Assembly: GCA_048213135.1 (NCBI GenBank)
Contig: PS015010.1
Span: forward strand, 186,001-250,000
Source of the DNA: Reclinomonas americana ATCC 50394
Lineage: Eukaryota; Jakobida; Jakobea; Jakobida
DNA: 64,000 nucleotides
Reading direction: 5' to 3'
A model generated the notes under the pieces. It worked only from the letters and a program-made list of their open reading frames with translations, was not told the origin of the DNA and searched no databases. Position 1 is the first letter of the stretch. Every line of letters begins with the position of its first letter. Made by a program: the position numbers and the translations under genes. Positions 8,665-15,664 of the stretch are shown here, one piece after another.

Positions 8665-10305
8665 ATGGCAAGCAAAAAGTACATTTTTTTAATTGGTATG
8701 CTGTTGCTGGGCGGAGGAGTTTTTGCTCAGGTCGGAGGCAGTGGCAGTGTCTATGATTCGTCTGTTATCCCTGCAAAAAGAATGCAGCAACAGAACGATT
8801 TCTGGGCAGGTACCAATAACTTCCCCGCGAAACCACGCAACATGTGGGAAGTAGGCGCTTCAATCGGTATGTTCACTATCAGTGGCGACGTACCCGTTAG
8901 GCCCTTCACCTTTCCGAATTTTGCAGTACACGTAAGGAAAGCCTTCGGCTATATTTTCTCCCTGCGTTTGCAATACCTGAACGCGACTGGTAAAGGTATG
9001 CAGTACCTGATTTCTCAGAACTACCAGAAGAATTCAGCATGGAACACCAAATACAACGGACCTATCCGTATGCCGGGTGTACCTGACCAAACCGTTGGTA
9101 CCATCGATCCTACCGGCACAAAGCCTTACGACGTGGTGTATTACAACTACAAAACAAAAGTACAGGACCTCGGTCTGCAGGGCATCGTAACCCTCAACAA
9201 CGTACGTTTCCATAAAAGGAAAACCGGCTTTGTGATCTATGGCGGTGCTGGTATCGGCGCGACTCTTTACAAAAGCTACGTAAACGCACTGGATGCTAAC
9301 GGTAATAGTTATGCGCCTCTTTTCAACAGCGTTTATGCCAAATATGGTGCAGGCACCTACAAACAAAGGAAAGACATCCTGAAAGACCTGAAAGCAGGTA
9401 TGGATGATTCCTACGAAACTCCGGCCGAAAGCCAGGGTTCTCGCAGGCCTATACTGGGTAACAATACCCTGAAACCATCTGGTACTGTATTGGCCGGTGT
9501 GGCTTTCAGGCTCGGTAAAAGGATCAACCTGGCACTGGAAGACAGGTGGACTTTCGTAAAAGACGATCTGCTTGACGGTCAGCGCTGGCAGGAACACGCC
9601 TGGGGTGACGCGGTACTTACCCGTGACTTCGATTCTTACAACTATCTGTCACTGGGTCTGAACGTTAACCTGGGTGCTAAATCCGTTGAACCACTCTGGT
9701 GGCTCAACCCGCTGGATTACGCTTACGACGAACTGCGTAACCACCGCTTCGTTAAAATTCCAAAGAACGAATGTCCTGATGCCGACGGTGATGGTGTTTG
9801 CGATCACCTCGACAGGGAACCCAATACACCGGCTGACTGCCCGGTTGATACACACGGTGTAACCAAAGATACCGATGGTGACGGTGTTCCGGATTGTAAG
9901 GATAAACAACTGATCACACCTACAGAATGTCAACCTGTAGATGCTGATGGTGTTGGTAAATGTCCGGAACCGGATTGCTGTAAAAATCCTCCGGTACCGC
10001 CTACACCACCATGTCCTTGCGACTACCCAAGCCTGTCTTTCAAAGGCAACACCACTGCCCTCACCGCTGACAATAAAGCGATGCTGGCTACTGTAGCTGC
10101 TAAACTGAAAGCCAACCCAACCTGTATGATCACCCTGAACGGTTACCCTGAAACTTCCAAAGCTTCTCAGGCTAACTGCCAGAAACGCCTCGACGCGGCT
10201 AAAATGTTCCTTGTTGAAAAAGAAGGTATCAGCGCCGACAGGATCACTACCAACTGCGAAGTAGGTGGAGGTGACAAAAATACAGTTGACGTAAAATGTA
10301 ATTAA
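8665..10305 (+). CDS. OmpA-family outer-membrane protein with thrombospondin type 3 repeats
   Basis: The product has 546 residues with a signal peptide at 1-22 ending in Val-Phe-Ala-Gln. Residues ~45-350 look like an outer-membrane beta barrel. Residues ~370-425 contain calcium-binding TSP3 repeats (Asp-Ala-Asp-Gly-Asp-Gly-Val-Cys and Asp-Thr-Asp-Gly-Asp-Gly-Val-Pro). A Pro/Cys-rich linker follows, and residues ~447-546 form an OmpA-like domain. That domain is divergent: the usual Gly-His-Thr-Asp is replaced by Asn-Gly-Tyr-Pro-Glu, and it contains several cysteines. The protein likely links the outer membrane to the wall, but peptidoglycan binding is uncertain. It has a strong promoter and terminator of its own, which fits an abundant membrane protein. 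Confidence 0.87.
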   Translation: MASKKYIFLIGMLLLGGGVFAQVGGSGSVYDSSVIPAKRMQQQNDFWAGTNNFPAKPRNMWEVGASIGMFTISGDVPVRPFTFPNFAVHVRKAFGYIFSLRLQYLNATGKGMQYLISQNYQKNSAWNTKYNGPIRMPGVPDQTVGTIDPTGTKPYDVVYYNYKTKVQDLGLQGIVTLNNVRFHKRKTGFVIYGGAGIGATLYKSYVNALDANGNSYAPLFNSVYAKYGAGTYKQRKDILKDLKAGMDDSYETPAESQGSRRPILGNNTLKPSGTVLAGVAFRLGKRINLALEDRWTFVKDDLLDGQRWQEHAWGDAVLTRDFDSYNYLSLGLNVNLGAKSVEPLWWLNPLDYAYDELRNHRFVKIPKNECPDADGDGVCDHLDREPNTPADCPVDTHGVTKDTDGDGVPDCKDKQLITPTECQPVDADGVGKCPEPDCCKNPPVPPTPPCPCDYPSLSFKGNTTALTADNKAMLATVAAKLKANPTCMITLNGYPETSKASQANCQKRLDAAKMFLVEKEGISADRITTNCEVGGGDKNTVDVKCN

Positions 10306-10324
10306 TTCACACTTTTTGCTGATA

Positions 10325-10355
10325 AAGCCCTCCCCCAACAGGGAGGGCTTTTTTT
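10325..10355 (+). terminator. Rho-independent terminator of the OmpA-family gene
   Basis: A GC-rich 9-bp stem (10326-10334 with 10341-10349) and a six-base loop are followed by a T run about 20 bp after the stop codon. Confidence 0.88.
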
Positions 10356-10360
10356 ATACC

Positions 10361-10412
10361 CGGCATCCGGCATCTGGTATCCGACATCCGGTATCCTGTG
10401 CCCCGCATTTCA
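10361..10412. repeat. Short GGCATCCGGTATCC-type word repeats
   Basis: Several near-identical words of the type CGGCATCC / GGTATCC follow each other here. The same words border the REP-like elements near 20.2, 42.7 and 52.1 kb, so this is probably a remnant of that family without its hairpins. Confidence 0.5.
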
Positions 10413-10495
10413 CCCGCACCCAACTCTTTATCAATACCTTAACTACCGTTTTTTGGCTATTTCCCGAATTACTGGCATTTTTGACTTAATTACAT

Positions 10496-10503
10496 TAATT
10501 TTG
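10496..10503 (+). promoter_or_regulatory. -7 box upstream of bamD
   Basis: TAATTTTG matches TAnnTTTG and ends only 9 bp before the ATG at 10513, predicting a leader of just a few bases. No well-placed -33 element was found. Confidence 0.45.
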
Positions 10504-10512
10504 CAGTCCTTT

Positions 10513-11343
10513 ATGAAAGTAGTAAAACCGTTATTGGTCATCGTTGTATTCGCCCTGCTTACGGCTTCCTGTAATAAATACAGTAAAGTGCTGAAAAGCA
10601 AGGACCCTGAGTATAAGCTGAAAATGGCCGATGAATTGTTTGCCCAGAAAAAATATAAAACAGCGCAGCAGTTATATGAAGAACTGTTCACTGTTTTTAA
10701 AGGCTCGGTTAAATTTGAGGAGTTGTATTATAAAGATGCCTATTGTTTCTATTATATGAAGCAATACCGCGACGCGGAAAACCTGTTCAAAGGTTTCCTC
10801 GAAGTATTCCCGAACAGCCCCAAAGCTGAAGAAGTGGATTACATGAGGGCTTATTCTTTTTATAAGCAATCTCCGAAAGTTGAACTGGAACAGGTAGCTA
10901 CGGCGAAAGCCATGGGAATGATGCAAACCTTCATCAATACACACCCGGGCTCGGAAAGGATCAAGGACGCGACAGAAGTAATTGATAAGTGCAGGGCCAA
11001 ACTGGAACTGAAAGAAGCCCGCTCCGCGGAATTGTATTATAACCTCGGACAGTACAGGGCGGCAGCGATAGCGTATACCAATCTCATGAACAACTATCCT
11101 GAAACCGTTAAAGGTGAGGATTACAAACTGAAGATCGTAAAGTCGTATTATAAATTCGCTAAACTGAGCGTACCCGATAAACAAATAGAAAGGTATGAAC
11201 AGGTGATCACCGAATACCAGGACTTTGTTGACCGCTACCCCGACAGTAAATTACTGAAGGACGCGGAGAGTTATAAAAATCTTAGTCAAAACCATATTAA
11301 AGTCATAAAAAATGAGCAAACTCAGACGTCAGCTAAGCGCTAA
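10513..11343 (+). CDS. bamD: Outer-membrane assembly lipoprotein BamD (YfiO family)
   Basis: From the ATG at 10513 the product has 276 residues. It begins with a lipoprotein signal peptide whose lipobox Leu-Thr-Ala-Ser-Cys places the lipidated Cys at position 20. The rest is helical and TPR-like: repeated Ala-Gln-Gln-Leu-Tyr-Glu, Ala-Glu-Asn-Leu-Phe and Tyr-Arg-Ala-Ala-Ala-Ile-Ala-Tyr segments with Pro-Asn-Ser-Pro and Tyr-Pro-Asp-Ser turns. BamD is the essential lipoprotein partner of BamA in folding outer-membrane barrels. An upstream in-frame start at 10453 would put 20 extra residues before the signal peptide and was rejected. It is the first gene of a seven-gene rightward cluster and overlaps the next gene by 32 bp. 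Confidence 0.92.
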   Translation: MKVVKPLLVIVVFALLTASCNKYSKVLKSKDPEYKLKMADELFAQKKYKTAQQLYEELFTVFKGSVKFEELYYKDAYCFYYMKQYRDAENLFKGFLEVFPNSPKAEEVDYMRAYSFYKQSPKVELEQVATAKAMGMMQTFINTHPGSERIKDATEVIDKCRAKLELKEARSAELYYNLGQYRAAAIAYTNLMNNYPETVKGEDYKLKIVKSYYKFAKLSVPDKQIERYEQVITEYQDFVDRYPDSKLLKDAESYKNLSQNHIKVIKNEQTQTSAKR

Positions 11344-11653
11344 CACCAGCAATGTAGTAGAGCCCAAGAAATTATCTGATATCAAGGAAAAAACAGGTAA
11401 TGTGTATGAATCGATCGCTATCATCGCTAAACGTGCTAACCAGATCAACATCACCCTGAAGGAGGAGTTGCACAATAAACTGGAAGAATTTGCCAGTCAT
11501 ACCGACAGCCTGGAAGAGATCCACGAGAACAAAGAACAGATCGAGATATCCAAAGCCTATGAGCGTATGCCTAACCCTTCCCTGCTCGCTACTACCGAGT
11601 TCATGGAAGATAAAGTTTACTTCCGCAGGAACGATGAGGACCTGTTCAGCTAA
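11312..11653 (+). CDS. rpoZ: RNA polymerase omega / Rpb6-like subunit
   Basis: The 113-residue product matches the Bacteroidota omega-like subunit usually found between bamD and coaBC. The N-terminal part holds the conserved core (Lys-Thr-Gly-Asn-Val-Tyr-Glu-Ser-Ile, then Ile-Ala-Lys-Arg-Ala-Asn-Gln-Ile), which packs against the beta' subunit. The remainder is a charged helical tail. It helps assemble and stabilise RNA polymerase. The first 32 bp lie inside bamD in another frame, suggesting coupled translation. Identification rests on context plus this core, as omega is short and weakly conserved. Confidence 0.8.
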   Translation: MSKLRRQLSANTSNVVEPKKLSDIKEKTGNVYESIAIIAKRANQINITLKEELHNKLEEFASHTDSLEEIHENKEQIEISKAYERMPNPSLLATTEFMEDKVYFRRNDEDLFS

Positions 11654-11697
11654 GCAATAATTTAGCACCTTCTTTAGATAAGAAATCATAATTTTAG

Positions 11698-11731
11698 ACC
11701 CGTTCCACAACCTGGAACGGGTATTTATTTT
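11698..11731 (+). terminator. Terminator-like hairpin in the coaBC leader
   Basis: A perfect 10-bp stem (11698-11707 with 11713-11722) and a 5-base loop are followed by a T-rich stretch that runs almost to the coaBC ATG at 11733. It could partly end the bamD-rpoZ transcript, or act as an attenuator before coaBC. Confidence 0.65.
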
Positions 11732-11732
11732 T

Positions 11733-12923
11733 ATGCTACAGGGAAAAAAGATCTTGTTGGGTATCAGCGGCAGTATTGCCGCTTATAAATCAGCCGTACT
11801 TACCCGCCTGCTCATTAAGGCCGGCGCCGAGGTAAAGATCATTATGACCCCCGCTTCCAGGGATTTTGTAACGCCGCTTACCCTGTCTACTTTGTCAAAG
11901 CACCCTGTACTGCACGATCTCGCTGATAACGATTCCTGGGCCAATCACGTTATGCTGGGCCGCTGGGCAGATGTTATGCTCATTGCCCCGCTCAGCTGCA
12001 ATACACTGGCTAAAATGGCACAGGGGCGCTGTGATAACCTGCTGATGGCCGTCTATCTTTCTGCTACCTGCCCGGTAGTAGTGGCCCCGGCTATGGATGA
12101 GGACATGTGGCATCATCCTTCCACCAAAGACAACCTGCAGCGTATCGCCGGTTTCGGCAATCACATCATCCCGGTAGAAAAGGGGGAATTGGCCAGCGGT
12201 CTAATTGGCGATGGCAGGATGGCTGAACCCGAAGCCATCGTTTCCTGGCTGGAAGATCATTTTACCAATGCACAGCAACTGCGGGGGAAAAAAGTGCTCA
12301 TTACCGCAGGCCCCACACAGGAGGCCATTGACCCGGTACGATTCATCAGCAACCACTCTTCAGGTAAAATGGGAATAGCCCTGGCAGAAGAGTTTTACAG
12401 GAGAGGAGCTTCCGTTACCCTGGTACTAGGACCGTCCTCCCAGCCTGTGCCCGCCGGAGTTGACGTGATCCATGTACAATCGGCGGCGGAAATGTACCAG
12501 GCCTGCGATCAGCACTTTGCCGGTACCGATATCGCTGTTATGAGCGCTGCCGTGGCAGATTATACCCCGGTTACCATAGCCTCGTCCAAGATCAAGAAAA
12601 ACTCGGACAGCTTTACACTGGAACTGACCAAAACAAAAGACATCCTGAAATCGCTGGGCGAACGGAAAAAAGACCACCAGCGACTGGTAGGCTTTGCCCT
12701 GGAAACCGATAATGAAAAAGCCCATGCGCTTAAAAAACTCGAATCCAAGAATGCCGATATGATCGTACTGAATTCACTCAACGACAAGGGCGCCGGATTC
12801 GGCCACGATACCAACAAAATCACTATTTTTGACCGAAAGGGAAATGAATACAGCTTTGGCACTAGGTCAAAAAAACAGGTGGCCAAAGACATTGTCAATA
12901 CATTGATCCAAGTATATGCGTAA
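11733..12923 (+). CDS. coaBC: Bifunctional phosphopantothenoylcysteine synthetase/decarboxylase CoaBC
   Basis: The 396-residue protein makes 4'-phosphopantetheine from 4'-phosphopantothenate, cysteine and CTP in coenzyme A synthesis. Residues 1-180 are the flavin-dependent CoaC decarboxylase, with Gly-Ser-Ile-Ala-Ala-Tyr-Lys near the start and catalytic His72. Two residues known to be catalytic in E. coli Dfp differ here: the Asn of Pro-Ala-Met-Asn is Asp122, and the Cys before Gly is Ser155. Residues ~190-396 are CoaB, with Ala-Gly-Pro-Thr-Gln-Glu, the Asn-His-Ser-Ser-Gly-Lys-Met-Gly loop and a Lys-Ile-Lys-Lys motif. It overlaps the next gene by 8 bp, so the two are likely translated together. 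Confidence 0.96.
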   Translation: MLQGKKILLGISGSIAAYKSAVLTRLLIKAGAEVKIIMTPASRDFVTPLTLSTLSKHPVLHDLADNDSWANHVMLGRWADVMLIAPLSCNTLAKMAQGRCDNLLMAVYLSATCPVVVAPAMDEDMWHHPSTKDNLQRIAGFGNHIIPVEKGELASGLIGDGRMAEPEAIVSWLEDHFTNAQQLRGKKVLITAGPTQEAIDPVRFISNHSSGKMGIALAEEFYRRGASVTLVLGPSSQPVPAGVDVIHVQSAAEMYQACDQHFAGTDIAVMSAAVADYTPVTIASSKIKKNSDSFTLELTKTKDILKSLGERKKDHQRLVGFALETDNEKAHALKKLESKNADMIVLNSLNDKGAGFGHDTNKITIFDRKGNEYSFGTRSKKQVAKDIVNTLIQVYA

Positions 12924-13833
12924 ACTATTTATAGTGCTGCTGATGGCCGGCTTTGCCCGCACCGCTGCAGCGCAGGAGCTGAGGGCCAATATTACCGTGG
13001 TGAGTAACCAGGTGGGTAATAATGTAAACCCCAACGTGTTCCGTACCTTTCAGACAGCCCTCAACAATTTCCTCAACAACAGGAAATGGACACAGGATGT
13101 ATTTCAGCCCAACGAAAGGATACAGTGCAATTTCATCCTGAACGTACGCCCGTCCAACGACCCGAATGTATATGAGGCATCGCTGACCATACAGGCTGCG
13201 AGACCGGTATTCAACACTTCTTACCAGTCGCCCATCATCAATTTCCAGGATGAAAGCATTTCATTCAAATACGTGGAGTTCCAGCAACTGGAATTTAATG
13301 AGAACAGGGTTACCGGCTCCGACGCCCTTGTTTCTAACCTTACCGCTGTACTGGCTTATTATGCTTACCTGATCATCGCTTTTGATTATGACTCTTTTTC
13401 ACCGAAAGGAGGCGACCTGTATTTTCAGAAAGCGCAGAACATCGTGAACAATGCACCCGACGGAAGGGGCATCTCCGGCTGGAAAGCCTTTGATGGTATC
13501 CGCAACCGGTACTGGCTGGTGGAGAATATGCTCAACAACCGCTACACCATGATGCACGATATCTATTACAGCTATTACAGGCTGGGCATGGATAAATTGT
13601 ATGAAGATGAAACAGCGGCCCGCACCGAGATCATGAATGCGCTGAACCTGATCAATGGTTTTGTAACGGAGAATCCCAATAAAATGATCACGCAGTTCTT
13701 CTTCCAGGGCAAGGCCGATGAGTTGATCAAGGTATTTTCCAAAGCGCCCCAGCAGGATAAGATTCGTGTATCCGAAATGCTGCAACGACTCGATATTACC
13801 AATGCGGCCAGGTACAAAGACGGATTGAAATGA
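12916..13833 (+). CDS. porD: PorD-like protein (DUF4835), type IX secretion related
   Basis: The 305-residue product has a signal peptide at 1-20 ending in Ala-Ala-Ala-Gln and a conserved body (Phe-Arg-Thr-Phe-Gln near 36, Tyr-Tyr-Ala-Tyr-Leu-Ile-Ile-Ala-Phe-Asp-Tyr-Asp-Ser-Phe near 150). This pattern and the place after coaBC match the DUF4835 family, now often named PorD after Porphyromonas gingivalis. PorD is reported to be needed for T9SS function, but its biochemical role is unclear. It should be periplasmic. It overlaps coaBC by 8 bp and the next gene by 4 bp. The family assignment is firmer than the functional one. Confidence 0.82.
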   Translation: MRKLFIVLLMAGFARTAAAQELRANITVVSNQVGNNVNPNVFRTFQTALNNFLNNRKWTQDVFQPNERIQCNFILNVRPSNDPNVYEASLTIQAARPVFNTSYQSPIINFQDESISFKYVEFQQLEFNENRVTGSDALVSNLTAVLAYYAYLIIAFDYDSFSPKGGDLYFQKAQNIVNNAPDGRGISGWKAFDGIRNRYWLVENMLNNRYTMMHDIYYSYYRLGMDKLYEDETAARTEIMNALNLINGFVTENPNKMITQFFFQGKADELIKVFSKAPQQDKIRVSEMLQRLDITNAARYKDGLK

Positions 13834-14186
13834 TAAGAATTTTTTTCTGCAGCATCCTGGCTGTATTGATACTGTCATCCTGTAAAAAAAGCGGGAGGCC
13901 CGATGATGTGCTGCAGCCCGACCGGATGCAGGCCGTGCTCTGGGATGTGCTGCAGGCCAATGCTTATGTAACCGAATTCGTCCGGAAAGATTCAGCACTT
14001 AACATCGAACAGGAACAGGTGAAACTGCAGCAACGTGTATTCAGTAAACATAAAATATCCAGGACCGAATTTGATAAAAGTTATAAATGGTATGTTGAAC
14101 ACCCGGTGCAAATGCAATCCATGCTGGATACCATGATCGCCAGGGCAGGACGTAATAAAAAAACAAAACTGTTGCAGGCCGAATAA
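13830..14186 (+). CDS. DUF4296 family lipoprotein
   Basis: The 118-residue product has a lipoprotein signal peptide with lipobox Leu-Ser-Ser-Cys (Cys18). A conserved helical segment follows: Met-Gln-Ala-Val-Leu-Trp-Asp-Val-Leu-Gln-Ala-Asn-Ala-Tyr near 36-49, and Phe-Asp-Lys-Ser-Tyr-Lys-Trp-Tyr-Val-Glu-His-Pro near 82-93. This matches DUF4296, a family often found beside PorD in Bacteroidota. Its function is unknown. The ATG overlaps the porD stop by 4 bp and only 2 bp separate it from scoA, so it lies inside the operon. A role at the inner face of the outer membrane is inferred from the lipobox and neighbours only. Confidence 0.8.
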   Translation: MIRIFFCSILAVLILSSCKKSGRPDDVLQPDRMQAVLWDVLQANAYVTEFVRKDSALNIEQEQVKLQQRVFSKHKISRTEFDKSYKWYVEHPVQMQSMLDTMIARAGRNKKTKLLQAE

Positions 14187-14188
14187 TT

Positions 14189-14887
14189 ATGAATAAAGTG
14201 TACAATAATGCCAGCCAGGCTGTGGCGGATATCAGCGACGGAGCAGTGATCATGCTGGGAGGCTTTGGTCTCTGCGGGATACCCGAGAACAGCATCGCGG
14301 CGCTGGTTCAGAAAAATATCAAACAGCTTACCTGTATTTCCAATAACGCCGGAGTAGACGATTTTGGAATAGGACTTATGCTGCAGCAAAAGCAGGTAAA
14401 AAAAATGATCTCGTCCTATGTAGGGGAGAACGCGGAATTTGAAAGACAATTGCTGAGTGGCGAACTGGAAGTGGAACTGATACCGCAGGGAACCCTGGCT
14501 ACCCGCTGTATGGCTTCCGGTTACGGTATGCCCGCTGTTTTTACACCTGCAGGTGTAGGCACCGAAGTGGCGGAAGGAAAAGAAACAAGGGTATTCAACG
14601 GAAAGGAATACCTGCTGGAATATGCATTTGATGCCGACTTCGCCATTGTAAAGGCCTGGAAAGGCGATACCGACGGTAACCTCATCTATAAAGACACCGC
14701 CCGTAATTTCAATCCCCTTATGGCCATGGCGGGAAAGATCACCATCGCCGAAGTGGAAGAACTGGTACCGGCAGGAGAACTGGATCCCAACCAGGTGCAT
14801 ACCCCGGGAATTTATGTACACCGCATTTTTAAAGGAGAGAACTACCAGAAAAGAATTGAACAAAGAACGGTAAGACCCAAACGATAA
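14189..14887 (+). CDS. scoA: 3-oxoacid CoA-transferase subunit A
   Basis: The 232-residue product is a full-length alpha subunit of succinyl-CoA:3-ketoacid CoA transferase. It has the N-terminal [11 protein letters not shown] loop (residues ~30-40) and Tyr-Val-Gly-Glu-Asn near residue 75. With subunit B it moves CoA between succinyl-CoA and acetoacetate, opening ketone bodies to the TCA cycle. It starts 2 bp after the DUF4296 gene and ends 10 bp before scoB. Confidence 0.94.
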   Translation: MNKVYNNASQAVADISDGAVIMLGGFGLCGIPENSIAALVQKNIKQLTCISNNAGVDDFGIGLMLQQKQVKKMISSYVGENAEFERQLLSGELEVELIPQGTLATRCMASGYGMPAVFTPAGVGTEVAEGKETRVFNGKEYLLEYAFDADFAIVKAWKGDTDGNLIYKDTARNFNPLMAMAGKITIAEVEELVPAGELDPNQVHTPGIYVHRIFKGENYQKRIEQRTVRPKR

Positions 14888-14897
14888 TCACAACGAT

Positions 14898-15554
14898 ATG
14901 CTTGATAAGAACCAGATAGCGCAACGGATCGCGAAAGAACTCAAAGACGGTTACTATGTCAACCTGGGTATTGGTATACCCACACTGGTTGCCAATTATA
15001 TTCCCGAAGGCGTGAACGTAGTCTTGCAGAGCGAGAACGGCTTGCTGGGCATGGGCCCATTTCCGGAAGAAGGAAAGGAAGATGCCGACCTTATCAATGC
15101 CGGTAAGCAGACCATTACCACGGTGCCCGGCTCGGCTTTCTTTGACAGCGCCATGAGTTTTGGCATGATCAGAGCGGGAAAGGTAGACCTCACTGTACTT
15201 GGCGCCATGGAAGTAAGTGAACAGGGCGATATCGCCAACTGGAAAATACCCGGCAAAATGGTGAAAGGGATGGGAGGCGCCATGGACCTGGTGGCGAGCG
15301 CCAAAAACATCATTGTCGCCATGATGCACACCAACCCCAAAGGGGAGAGCAAACTGCTGCCCGCCTGCACACTACCGCTCACGGGTAAACGCTGTGTTAA
15401 AAAGATCGTGACCGAACTGGCCGTGCTGGATGTTAATGAAAACGGTTTTACACTTCTGGAGCGTGCGCCCGGTGTAAGCGTGGAAGAAATCAGGAGCAAA
15501 ACGGCGGGTAAACTCAACATTCCCGGTGATGTTCCCGAAATGATATTTGAATAA
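14898..15554 (+). CDS. scoB: 3-oxoacid CoA-transferase subunit B
   Basis: The 218-residue product carries the catalytic Glu of this enzyme class in Ser-Glu-Asn-Gly-Leu-Leu-Gly (near residue 45), which forms the CoA thioester intermediate. A Gly-Ile-Gly-Ile-Pro-Thr-Leu motif lies near residue 23 and a Gly-Ala-Met-Asp-Leu-Val-Ala-Ser segment near residue 130. It works with ScoA in the cytosol and is the last gene of the bamD-to-scoB cluster. A 110-bp gap without a clear terminator separates it from the AsmA-type gene. Confidence 0.94.
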   Translation: MLDKNQIAQRIAKELKDGYYVNLGIGIPTLVANYIPEGVNVVLQSENGLLGMGPFPEEGKEDADLINAGKQTITTVPGSAFFDSAMSFGMIRAGKVDLTVLGAMEVSEQGDIANWKIPGKMVKGMGGAMDLVASAKNIIVAMMHTNPKGESKLLPACTLPLTGKRCVKKIVTELAVLDVNENGFTLLERAPGVSVEEIRSKTAGKLNIPGDVPEMIFE

Positions 15555-15664
15555 GCACCCGCTTCATTGTTCAATATTCCATTTTCAATCCCCGATAACC
15601 TTTCTGCATTCTTTTTGTTATATTTAGTGTAACCGGCAACGGGACTACCTAAATATTACCGTCT

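Noticed and set aside
9034-9597. 187-residue leftward ORF
   Set aside because: It is the shadow of the OmpA-family gene.
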